A stretch of DNA of 21,382 nt. Source: a virus. The position numbers and the translations under genes were made by a program. Location of the stretch: the IMG/VR virus record IMGVR_UViG_3300042465_004530, positions 1-21,382 of that record. One strand, 5' to 3'. A model generated the notes under the pieces. It searched no databases, was not told where the DNA came from, and worked only from the letters and a program-made list of their open reading frames with translations. Shown here one piece after another: positions 7,609 through 14,076 of this stretch (position 1 is its first letter; every line of letters starts with the position of its first letter).

Positions 7609-8253
7609 TTACTTTGACTTTTCAATATTACAGTCAGCAGTTTCATTTTTTAAATCGTAATAATACGAATCATCTTCCCCCTCAATGAGCCAACGGTCAC
7701 TCGCGGCTTCACATCGGAACACTTTATTGTCAACTTTAAAGTCTGGGTTTGGTGGGAAAGGACGGGTGACAAAAGACATATGCTTCCAAAATATTCTGTT
7801 GTTTGGCTGTAGCGTGTAGCAGCCATTGTCCAACCGTATCAAGTGCAGGGACTTGTACTGTGTTGGTTCATCGCTGTACGGATTGCCGTACCAATCAAAA
7901 GACATCATGTATTCGCCCCACAGTTCCTGCTTGTCTTTCAGAACTACCTTTGCTCTTGCCGCTTTCAGATAGTCGTAAACAACCTCTGTGCAGTTCACGG
8001 AAAAACAATCCCACAACTGCAAGTAGTCCAACGGCATTTGAGGTGCGGTTTCCTTGTGGCACAGCATATGGACGGGGACTCTGCTGCGAACAAGCCCATC
8101 ATCTGTTAGAACATGAAACAGCAAAGCCCTGTCGGGGTTTGATTGAGCAGCAAACACACTGACCTTCACAAATTCACCAATGTGATCCTTGTGCTGGTAC
8201 ATATGCTCTTTTCTCATGTAGCAGTAGAAATGTGGTATGTTTATGTTCAGCAT
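7609..8253 (-). CDS. Conserved-looking phage hypothetical protein
   Basis: A 214-residue protein of unknown function. It opens MLNINIPHFYCYMRKEHMY and continues with VSVFAAQSNPDRALLFHVLTDDG and VPVHMLCH. Similar openings are, to my memory, found in proteins of large T4-type environmental phages, but no function is known. It has many aromatic residues (an EDDSYYYDLKN stretch near the end) and no membrane segment or signal. The first part looks beta-rich. It lies between the UV endonuclease and the DUF1599-like gene and reads in the same direction. The 3' end, around 7612-7680, is more AT-rich than its neighbours. The ribosome site before the ATG at 8253 is weak. Confidence 0.7.
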   Translation of the reverse strand: MLNINIPHFYCYMRKEHMYQHKDHIGEFVKVSVFAAQSNPDRALLFHVLTDDGLVRSRVPVHMLCHKETAPQMPLDYLQLWDCFSVNCTEVVYDYLKAARAKVVLKDKQELWGEYMMSFDWYGNPYSDEPTQYKSLHLIRLDNGCYTLQPNNRIFWKHMSFVTRPFPPNPDFKVDNKVFRCEAASDRWLIEGEDDSYYYDLKNETADCNIEKSK

Positions 8254-8259
8254 AAGGGG

Positions 8260-8586
8260 TTACTTGCTCTGCTCTTCCTTGTCCTTCAGATAGGCGGCAA
8301 GCAGCACCATGTAGTTGATCACATCCACACAGGTGTCCATAAATGACTCGTCTTTCACATTCATCTTGCCAGCGCGGACAAACGAGGAGAGGCGGCTCAT
8401 CTTGTCCGTGAGGCGCACCATGAAGCCCTGTTCGGTTTTACAAATTCCCATTGCCTCAACTCGGGTGAAATTGGCAAAAGGCTCAACTCCTTCATTGCCT
8501 GCGTAGTCCCGATTCTTCAGGCTCATCAGTTCGCGGGCTTGCTTCGTGATCTCTTCGTGAAACTTCAGCAGTTCATCGCGTGTCAT
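8260..8586 (-). CDS. DUF1599 / MazG-like nucleotide-modification-associated protein
   Basis: A 108-residue, largely helical protein with a MazG-like pattern: LKNRDYAG (residues 23-30), EPFANF (35-40), RLTDKMSRL (58-66), then SFMDTCVDVINYMVLL (81-96) with D89 and N91. This matches DUF1599, also called nucleotide modification associated domain 1, whose relatives are all-alpha NTP pyrophosphatase-like. In phages the domain occurs among nucleotide-metabolism genes. Here it is next to dUTPase with a one-base gap and is probably co-translated with it (GGGAG site before the ATG). Metal-binding acids typical of full MazG (EExxE) are not clearly present, so hydrolase activity is uncertain. Confidence 0.7.
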   Translation of the reverse strand: MTRDELLKFHEEITKQARELMSLKNRDYAGNEGVEPFANFTRVEAMGICKTEQGFMVRLTDKMSRLSSFVRAGKMNVKDESFMDTCVDVINYMVLLAAYLKDKEEQSK

Positions 8587-8587
8587 A

Positions 8588-9160
8588 TTAGGCTCCCTTG
8601 TTAGCGTCCCATGAAAACTGTCCCGTGCTGCCGAATCCGCCTTCGCGCTGCGTCTTCTTCAGTGGGGGGTGATTAATCTTCAATAGGTCAACAGGCTGAT
8701 TCCGCACCAGTTCCGCTTGGCAGATGCGGGATCCGTTGGGGATGCTCACCAAGCAGTTGCTCACGGCAGTCACCATCACCTTGAGTTCATCGGTGTAGTC
8801 AGAGTCAATCACGCCCTCCGCGTTCGCAAGCACCAAGCCCTCCTTCAGGGCAAGTCCGCTACGGGCATGGAGGCGCACTGAATAGCCTTCAGGGATGTCT
8901 AGGATGAGTCCCGTGGGAACAAGGAATCGCCATCCCGCAGGAACATCAAGAACTCCCTGCGTGGGATAGATTTCGCTCTTTACATTCTGTGGACCGTAGG
9001 CAATCACGGGCTTGTGTGCATCCCAATCCGTGTCGGAGTTCTCGCGGTCGTAGTGGAAACGGGCGCAGATGTCAAAACACGCAGAGCCGTCTGTGGCAAA
9101 TTCGGGAACTGATGCGCCTGTGTCGGGAATGAGATAGAAACCAAGTGTTGGCTTGTCCAT
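8588..9160 (-). CDS. dut: dUTP diphosphatase
   Basis: A 190-residue trimeric-type dUTPase that converts dUTP to dUMP and pyrophosphate, keeping uracil out of DNA and feeding dTMP synthesis. All five motifs are visible: I, ATDGSACFDI (residues 22-31); II, HARSGLAL (98-105); III, GVIDSDYTDELKV (116-128) with D119; IV, NGSRICQAEL (142-151); V, REGGFGSTG (172-180). It is longer than the usual 150 residues because of an insertion of about 35 residues after motif I. Motif III reads YTDE where many family members have YRGE. AAAGGAG precedes the ATG at 9160. The DUF1599-like gene follows one base after its stop. Confidence 0.95.
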   Translation of the reverse strand: MDKPTLGFYLIPDTGASVPEFATDGSACFDICARFHYDRENSDTDWDAHKPVIAYGPQNVKSEIYPTQGVLDVPAGWRFLVPTGLILDIPEGYSVRLHARSGLALKEGLVLANAEGVIDSDYTDELKVMVTAVSNCLVSIPNGSRICQAELVRNQPVDLLKINHPPLKKTQREGGFGSTGQFSWDANKGA

Positions 9161-9205
9161 GATGAAGTCTCCTTTGAGGGGATTGTATCACAAGAAGCAG
9201 AGGAG

Positions 9206-9421
9206 TCAATCCCACTGCTTCAGAATCTTGTTGTTCTTTACTTTTTGAATCTTCACACCGCTGCGGCGGTCGTGCTTCAGCACGGCGGTGAGTTTGTCTT
9301 CGTATATTTTCACGCCACGCGGCTTGGGCTTTACGGTGAATCGGTCAAACCGCACTACAAGTTTGCCCTCGTCTTGCTTGGGCTTCACTGTGTAAGAGGT
9401 TTCCTTTACCTTTAGTTTCAT
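9206..9421 (-). CDS. Small basic protein of unknown function
   Basis: A 71-residue protein rich in lysine and arginine. It contains two related stretches, YTVKPKQ (residues 10-16) and FTVKPKP (28-34), each followed by a likely beta strand. The start is the ATG at 9419-9421, which overlaps the TGA of the virion-protein-like gene (ATGA). A longer reading from 9508 would run deep into that gene and lacks support. The short basic form could bind nucleic acid or sit in the virion, but nothing in it identifies a family. It ends 45 bases before the dUTPase start. Confidence 0.6.
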   Translation of the reverse strand: MKLKVKETSYTVKPKQDEGKLVVRFDRFTVKPKPRGVKIYEDKLTAVLKHDRRSGVKIQKVKNNKILKQWD

Positions 9422-9840
9422 CGCGTGTTCTTCGGGGACACCACAAACTGTCCCTGCATGAGTTCGTCCGTGGTGACACCCTTTGTAATGTCTAGGGAGT
9501 ACTTCCACGATCCTGCGCGTACATAGCCCATAGTGGTGGCATCGGCAGCAATAAGAATGCCACCAGTGAACGCTGCGCCTGTCTCGCCTTTGTTCAGGAA
9601 GATGCCGCCGCTTCCACTGATGCCAGCGGTTGAACCGAACTCTCCAGTAGAGCCGCCACTCGTCACGCCTGATGTGGTGATCATCAAGTACAGTTTGGAG
9701 GAGTCATTGTTTGGACGAACATGGAAACGCGCAGTGTATCCCGTCAGGTCAACAGCGTTTCCATTTTCGTCGTAGTACTCTGCGTGAAAGTTCAGCGTGG
9801 AGTGCTGTTGTGCATTGATGTCATAGTACGCTGATGCCAT
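9418..9840 (-). CDS. Probable virion structural protein (baseplate or fibre-associated)
   Basis: A 140-residue protein with an N-terminal domain of the type seen in phage baseplate and fibre proteins: ASAYYDINAQQHSTLNFHAE, then GNAVDLTGYTARFHVRP (residues 27-43). 'DLTGYTARFxVR' is typical of the beta domain in BppU-like and related structural proteins. The middle is rich in Gly, Ser and Thr, and the end returns to strands (GSWKYSLDIT, QGQFVVSP). Its ATG at 9840 overlaps by one base the stop of the GT2/TPR glycosyltransferase gene, and GGAG precedes it. The pairing may mean that the glycosyltransferase acts on the virion; that is inference. No exact structural role can be assigned. Confidence 0.5.
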   Translation of the reverse strand: MASAYYDINAQQHSTLNFHAEYYDENGNAVDLTGYTARFHVRPNNDSSKLYLMITTSGVTSGGSTGEFGSTAGISGSGGIFLNKGETGAAFTGGILIAADATTMGYVRAGSWKYSLDITKGVTTDELMQGQFVVSPKNTR

Positions 9841-11075
9841 TACTTTCTCCGCTTCTTGAAACTCTTGATCTTTTGCTCTCCGCTAATATTTAGCAAAGAT
9901 GATGCGGTGGGCGCAACATTTAGAGTCTGCGGTGTCTGCATCTGCTGATTTTGCGCTGCACCAATCTGCTGCAATTTTTCCATATATGCTGCATGATTCT
10001 TTTGATTGCGCTCCACTTCACTCTCTGGCAGTCTGTTCTGCTTCAGGAGGGCTTCACAGGCAGCAAAACCGCTCTTGTAGTCATGCACATAGAACGCAGT
10101 GGCAGCGAGTTCATCCAATGCCATCCACTTGTACACATTCGTGTCAATGAACAGGATGTCGTGTTGTGGGTACGGGATCTGGGCGGCTTCCTTCGCAAAA
10201 AGGTAAGCCGCCCGTGGTCGCCCGTTCATCCGAAGAAAACGCGCTATGGCATGGAGAGGTTCGGCACGGCAGGGTCGGTAGTCGTATGCATCAAGGAACT
10301 TCTGCTGCACAGTAGTCCACGGCGACTCCTTGGAGATTTCGCAAAGGGCAATGCGGAACAGCGAGTAGTAGCACTCCTCTTCCCATCCACCCATCTCAAT
10401 CCGCTTGTAGTACGCTTCAATAGCCTTATCCCACTGCTGCGAGTCAAAGTACGACTGTGCAAGGTAGAACTGATAGCGAGAGTTGGTGGGATCTGTTTTC
10501 AGTGCTTCTAGGAGAAGTTCTGCGTCCTTGGAGTACTTTTCAACAGGGGTAACTCCACCATTGCGCTCTTGTCCGAGTGTACGCGCCTCAAGATAGTAGT
10601 CTCCCTCAATCTTTTCTTGACGAAGTGGCTGCTTTTCACAGTGTGCATATTCATGAAGTACGCCAACATACTTCCAACCGATGCCCGTCTTGAAAATTTG
10701 GTTGCGCCACCAAACGCAGTTTTCGCGTCCGCACTTAATGGCGTAAGCGTCAGCGGTGAGGTTCTTGTTGTAGGGGTACTTGAATCCGCCAACTACGCGG
10801 TCATCCGCATCAATCATCCACGCATAGTCCGCCTTGCCAGCACACAGATCAAGTGCTTCGGTGCGGTTGTGTCCAAAGTTCACCCACGGACGCTCAATCA
10901 GTTCGCCTGGAATTCCCTTCTCGGCAAAGTACTTCCTGATGTACTCCTGCGTTCCGTCCGTGGAGCCTGTGTCCACGATCACCCAATAGTCAATATGAGG
11001 ATGGATGGAGTCCAAGCACTCATGCAGGATCTTGGTTTCGTTCTTGACGATCATAGAGAGGCATACTGTAGACAT
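9840..11075 (-). CDS. Family 2 glycosyltransferase with TPR region
   Basis: A 411-residue protein. The GT-A domain starts at the N-terminus: STVCLSMIVKNETKILHECL, then WVIVDTGSTDGT (residues 31-42) and MIDADDR (87-93), where DAD is the metal- and nucleotide-sugar-binding motif. Residues about 185-250 hold TPR-like helical pairs (LLLEALKTDPTNSRYQFYLA, FDSQQWDKAIEAYYKRIE). The C-terminal 40 residues are Gln/Ser-rich and end in a basic KSFKKRRK. GT2-TPR proteins like this often modify protein or surface glycans. It lies directly before a virion-protein-like gene and follows a possible late promoter, so virion glycosylation is a fair guess. The acceptor and donor are unknown. AAGGAG precedes the ATG at 11075. 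Confidence 0.85.
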   Translation of the reverse strand: MSTVCLSMIVKNETKILHECLDSIHPHIDYWVIVDTGSTDGTQEYIRKYFAEKGIPGELIERPWVNFGHNRTEALDLCAGKADYAWMIDADDRVVGGFKYPYNKNLTADAYAIKCGRENCVWWRNQIFKTGIGWKYVGVLHEYAHCEKQPLRQEKIEGDYYLEARTLGQERNGGVTPVEKYSKDAELLLEALKTDPTNSRYQFYLAQSYFDSQQWDKAIEAYYKRIEMGGWEEECYYSLFRIALCEISKESPWTTVQQKFLDAYDYRPCRAEPLHAIARFLRMNGRPRAAYLFAKEAAQIPYPQHDILFIDTNVYKWMALDELAATAFYVHDYKSGFAACEALLKQNRLPESEVERNQKNHAAYMEKLQQIGAAQNQQMQTPQTLNVAPTASSLLNISGEQKIKSFKKRRK

Positions 11076-11097
11076 TGTTCACGATCTCCTTGTAGGG

Positions 11098-12000
11098 TTA
11101 TTTATGCTCCGCAATCCAGTCTTCAAGACGAACTTTAGGAGTCCATCCTATTTCATTCCGTGCTTTTGAAGCATTGGCTAGGCTCAATTTTGATTCTGCT
11201 GGTCGTGGAGGAATGAACGCAATTTCACCACCCATGAGTGCAGCAATTTCATTTATGGAATAGTTTCTGCCTGTGCCAATGTTGTAGACATGACCCCATT
11301 CGTAGTCCTGTGGCTGCGTCATGGTTGCTGCTCGGAGGTTTGCCTCCACCACATCACCCACATAAGTGAAGTCACGCCGTTGAGTGCCGTCACCAACTAT
11401 GGTCATCGGTTCACCCGCCGCTCGCTGACGCAGGAAAATACCGATCACGGGAGCGTATTGCCCACGAAGAGGCTGACGCTCTCCGTACACATTGAAATAG
11501 CGGAAAGTCACGGTTTCCATACCATACAGTCTTGCGTACATTCTGCACAACTCTTCTCCACCCACTTTACTCACAGAATATGGGTTGAGGCAGTCTGTCG
11601 GCATGGACTCTACCATAGGAGGAGTGTTCTTCAGACCATACGCTGCTGATGTGGACGAGTATATGAATCTTTTCACGCAACACACTCGCGCACACTCAAG
11701 AGCAGTCGCTGTCCCCACGACATTGTTCTCAATTGCCTTGAGTGGGTCTTCAATGCTTGGTTGAATGCGCGCTTCCGCAGCAAGGTGAAACACTGCGTCT
11801 TGACCCTCGTACAGTCTGCGTACCATCGTATAGTCACGAACATCATACTTGTAGTTACGAGCCTGCGGATTCCAATAGAACTGCTCGTTGGAGTCCGCAG
11901 ATTCGTTGTCTATCACGGTGACTTCGTGACCATCTGCAATCAAACGATCCACGAGATTTGAACCAATGAATCCTGCTCCACCAGTTACAAGTGCTTTCAT
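11098..12000 (-). CDS. NAD-dependent nucleotide-sugar 4-epimerase/dehydratase (SDR)
   Basis: A 300-residue extended short-chain dehydrogenase. The NAD-binding TGGAGFIG is at residues 6-13, the acid after strand 2 is D31, and the catalytic part has SSTSAAYG (115-122) and YSVSK (Y141, K145). FRYFNVYGERQ (167-176) and RRDFTYVGDVVEA are typical of UDP-glucose or UDP-GlcNAc 4-epimerases and related dehydratases. The product is probably an epimerised NDP-sugar for the glycosyltransferases nearby; the exact sugar cannot be read from sequence. It is the last gene of the sugar module, and its stop codon overlaps a possible late promoter. A GGAG site precedes the ATG at 12000. Its G+C is lower than that of the downstream genes. 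Confidence 0.9.
   Translation of the reverse strand: MKALVTGGAGFIGSNLVDRLIADGHEVTVIDNESADSNEQFYWNPQARNYKYDVRDYTMVRRLYEGQDAVFHLAAEARIQPSIEDPLKAIENNVVGTATALECARVCCVKRFIYSSTSAAYGLKNTPPMVESMPTDCLNPYSVSKVGGEELCRMYARLYGMETVTFRYFNVYGERQPLRGQYAPVIGIFLRQRAAGEPMTIVGDGTQRRDFTYVGDVVEANLRAATMTQPQDYEWGHVYNIGTGRNYSINEIAALMGGEIAFIPPRPAESKLSLANASKARNEIGWTPKVRLEDWIAEHK
11099..11106 (-). promoter_or_regulatory. Possible T4-type late promoter
   Basis: The minus strand reads GCATAAATAACC here, one base from the T4 late promoter TATAAATA; cyanophage late promoters tolerate variation at this first base. It lies 23 bases upstream of the GT2/TPR start (11075), leaving room for a short leader with AAGGAG. The same bases code for the last residues and stop of the 4-epimerase gene (H-K-stop), so it could be chance. 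It was the only 'NATAAATA' I found just upstream of a gene. Confidence 0.35.
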
Positions 12001-12015
12001 AATAATCTCCAGCGA

Positions 12016-12462
12016 CTAATCAATCTTTGATAATGTGTTGGATGTTGAATACCCAACTATCTTTGGAAAAAACACAACGGCTTTGGAGAAAGACGATCCA
12101 ATCACGGTTTTGGTCTTGTATTCATCACCTACTACCATGACCTCGGGCTTGAGAATGCCAATTACTTTTTCCAATTCTTCTGGAGTGTCGTATATGTAGA
12201 CACGATCAATCCCTTTCATAGACAGCAAAAATTCAGCCCTGTCGTTTTCGGTGTTTATGGGTCTGCTCGGTCCTTTCATTTGTTTCACTCTACGATCAGA
12301 ATCTATTCCCACAAAAAAAGAACAGCCTTTATCTTCTGCTATTTTCCTGCAATGCTCAAACAGACGAACATGACCCACATGAAGTATGTCGTAGCATCCA
12401 TTAGTCCACACCACACCCCCATCTATCACGGCAGAAGTGGTATTTGCATAGAATACTTTCAC
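12016..12462 (-). CDS. rfaE2: D-glycero-beta-D-manno-heptose 1-phosphate nucleotidyltransferase (HldE C-half)
   Basis: A 148-residue nucleotidyltransferase matching the C-terminal half of HldE. TNGCYDILHVGH (residues 20-31) carries the HxGH motif (H28, H31). VGIDSDRRVKQMKGPSRPIN (51-70) and RAEFLL follow, and GYSTSNTL (137-144) resembles the HldE 'G.STT' signature. In bacteria this half adds AMP from ATP to heptose 1-phosphate, giving ADP-heptose. Related cytidylyltransferases make CDP-glycerol or CDP-heptose, so the nucleotide is not certain, but the neighbours HldD and HldE kinase favour ADP. The start is GTG at 12460-12462, overlapping the HAD stop (GTGA). The two HldE halves are separate genes here, with HldD, cupin and HAD genes between them. 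Confidence 0.85.
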   Translation of the reverse strand: MKVFYANTTSAVIDGGVVWTNGCYDILHVGHVRLFEHCRKIAEDKGCSFFVGIDSDRRVKQMKGPSRPINTENDRAEFLLSMKGIDRVYIYDTPEELEKVIGILKPEVMVVGDEYKTKTVIGSSFSKAVVFFPKIVGYSTSNTLSKID

Positions 12463-12758
12463 GCAGTCTTATCCCATTCTGCAACCGATATAGCCTTATC
12501 ATCTACAAAGAGGTCTACATCAGGCTTTCCCATTATGATGCGATGATGCTTTACTCCAAAATCGTGCATCTGCTTCACGGTAAACTCATAAAGATCCCTG
12601 CCAGAAGCCATACCTCTTGCGGTGAAAAGCATTATCATGTGTCCTTCATCGTACAGGCGATTCACACGATCTATTCTGTGGTGTATGGGCGTTGAGTTTT
12701 CGTAGTCGCTGCCCACGGTGTGTACTAGAGTGTTGTCAATATCAAATGCGTATCTCAT
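12459..12758 (-). CDS. Small HAD-family sugar phosphatase
   Basis: A 99-residue minimal HAD phosphatase. Motif I is DIDNT (D6 nucleophile, D8), motif II is FTARG (T46), motif III is GKPD (K78) and motif IV is DD at 86-87. It resembles the short HAD proteins of capsule and LPS clusters ('DIDNT...TARG...KP..DLFVDDK'), not typical GmhB, which is about 190 residues. Sitting between heptose kinase and heptose nucleotidyltransferase genes, it could supply the missing 1,7-bisphosphate 7-phosphatase step; this is inference. The ATG overlaps the stop of the cupin gene (ATGA). Confidence 0.8.
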   Translation of the reverse strand: MRYAFDIDNTLVHTVGSDYENSTPIHHRIDRVNRLYDEGHMIMLFTARGMASGRDLYEFTVKQMHDFGVKHHRIIMGKPDVDLFVDDKAISVAEWDKTA

Positions 12759-13126
12759 CCCTGACTGTCTCCTGGAGCAACACGGTAACTGTCGTTGTCA
12801 AAGTGCTGCGTAGAAACTTCAAATATTGTCGCGTCTTCTAGTGCTTCCAATTGGTGTGGATAGCCTGGCAGATTATGAATTACATCACCCACTTCAAGAA
12901 CTTCCCAATACTGCTTTGCGGTAGCAGGATCAATCCAAATGAGTTTGAATCGTCCCCGCGCAACATACCATGTCTCATCCTTCAGCAGATGGTAGTGCAT
13001 ACTGAACTTCTTGCCCGTTGTGAAGTTCAACAACTTGCCGCAGTACTTCTCGTTGTTAGCAAAGATGATCTCGTTTCCCCAACCCTTTGGTACGATCTGT
13101 GATTGCAGTTTCTTGCTGTTCATCAT
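12755..13126 (-). CDS. Single-domain cupin, sugar isomerase/epimerase-like
   Basis: A 123-residue cupin. Motif 1 fits the pattern G(X)5HXH(X)4E(X)6G exactly, from G38 through H44, H46 and E51 to G58. Motif 2 contains PGYPHQLEAL with H91. It resembles the cupin part of mannose-6-phosphate isomerases and small cupins of sugar clusters, so a metal-dependent sugar isomerase or binding role is likely; the substrate is unknown. I chose the ATG at 13126 because AAAGGA at 13133-13138 stands six bases upstream. A GTG at 13141 overlaps the HldD stop but lacks a ribosome site, and would add five residues. It is embedded among heptose genes and might replace an isomerase step, but this is speculative. 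Confidence 0.8.
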   Translation of the reverse strand: MMNSKKLQSQIVPKGWGNEIIFANNEKYCGKLLNFTTGKKFSMHYHLLKDETWYVARGRFKLIWIDPATAKQYWEVLEVGDVIHNLPGYPHQLEALEDATIFEVSTQHFDNDSYRVAPGDSQG

Positions 13127-13132
13127 ATACAG

Positions 13133-13138
13133 TCCTTT
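13133..13138 (-). promoter_or_regulatory. Ribosome binding site of the cupin gene
   Basis: AAAGGA on the minus strand, six bases before the ATG at 13126. It favours this start over the GTG at 13141. Confidence 0.65.
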
Positions 13139-14058
13139 CACATATACGAATGGTTTACCAAGTAATCAAAGTACTTCTGTACTCCGCTCTCAAGACTAGT
13201 AAAGGCATCTGCCCAACCCAAAGAGTGTATCGCAGTCGTGTCTGCCTTCGTGTTCCGCTGATATTGTGCTTGCAGGTCTTCGGGCATGGGAATGTACTCC
13301 TTTTCGCCGCCGCCAAATGACCGCATCACACAATCGGCAACGCTTTCAAAACTCTCTGCGGTGCCTGTGCCAAGATCATACACTCCTGCTCGGGGATTTT
13401 CAAACGCATTGTACGCAACTTTGCAAACATCTTCAACATAGATGAAGTCGCGTCTGTAGTCCGCAGAGTTCTCAAATATCTTGATCCTCCCTGTCTGCTT
13501 CAATTCGTGATACCACTTATACACCACAGACGACATTCTGCCTTTGCGTGGTTCGTGCGGACCATAGACATTAAACAAGCGAAAACACATAGAATCCTTT
13601 GATATCTCTATCTCGCTATCCAATTTTGATTTTGCATACAGATTGACTGGTCCGTTTCCATTACCATACACAGCAGCAGAAGAACTAAACACCATAGGAA
13701 TGCCTCTGCTTTTGCAGACAGAAGACAAAATGCGAGTATAGTCCACATTATAATGTTGTATACGATCAGAACTCTTTTCTAATGTGTTAGATATTGCTCC
13801 AAAGTGAAACACTGCCTTGATGTCTTCTGTTGGAAGTATCATGTCTCTATCACATACAATCGGATAGATAGAAGAAAATTTACAACTCTGTAAATTTGAA
13901 TAGTCTACCCTGCTGGCATACCCACGAACAAAATCAACATCCACATCATCAATAGCAATGATATTATGAATATCCAACGAATTTAAATACGATATCATCC
14001 TGCTTCCTATGAAGCCCTGTGCGCCAGTAACAACAATAAAACCATTTTCAGCAGACAT
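13138..14058 (-). CDS. hldD: ADP-L-glycero-D-manno-heptose 6-epimerase
   Basis: A 306-residue extended SDR. The NAD(P) motif is TGAQGFIG (residues 11-18) and the catalytic part is SSSAAVYG (125-132) with YAKSK (Y141, K145). FRLFNVYGPHEPRKGRMSSV (159-178) and the end MPEDLQAQYQRNTKADTTAI are close to HldD ('NVYGPxExHKGxMASV', 'MPxxLxxxYQxxTxAD'). HldD converts ADP-D-glycero- to ADP-L-glycero-D-manno-heptose, the LPS inner-core precursor. The start ATG at 14058 follows GGAGAG at 14063-14068. A TTG at 14070 would extend it by four residues and is less likely. It lies right after the heptose kinase gene, supporting the assignment. The DNA is AT-rich: 20 of 60 bases at 13741-13800 are G or C. Confidence 0.9.
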   Translation of the reverse strand: MSAENGFIVVTGAQGFIGSRMISYLNSLDIHNIIAIDDVDVDFVRGYASRVDYSNLQSCKFSSIYPIVCDRDMILPTEDIKAVFHFGAISNTLEKSSDRIQHYNVDYTRILSSVCKSRGIPMVFSSSAAVYGNGNGPVNLYAKSKLDSEIEISKDSMCFRLFNVYGPHEPRKGRMSSVVYKWYHELKQTGRIKIFENSADYRRDFIYVEDVCKVAYNAFENPRAGVYDLGTGTAESFESVADCVMRSFGGGEKEYIPMPEDLQAQYQRNTKADTTAIHSLGWADAFTSLESGVQKYFDYLVNHSYM

Positions 14059-14062
14059 GATT

Positions 14063-14068
14063 CTCTCC
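14063..14068 (-). promoter_or_regulatory. Ribosome binding site of hldD
   Basis: GGAGAG on the minus strand, four bases before the ATG at 14058. It decides against the TTG at 14070. Confidence 0.6.
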
Positions 14069-14076
14069 AATATTGA

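Noticed and set aside
9422-9508. An N-terminal extension of the small basic protein to 100 residues
   Set aside because: It would run inside the virion-protein-like gene; the ATG at 9421 with an ATGA overlap is simpler.
13746-13754. A TATAAT-like box on the minus strand
   Set aside because: It is inside hldD in an AT-rich stretch and has no matching -35 box or downstream gene start.
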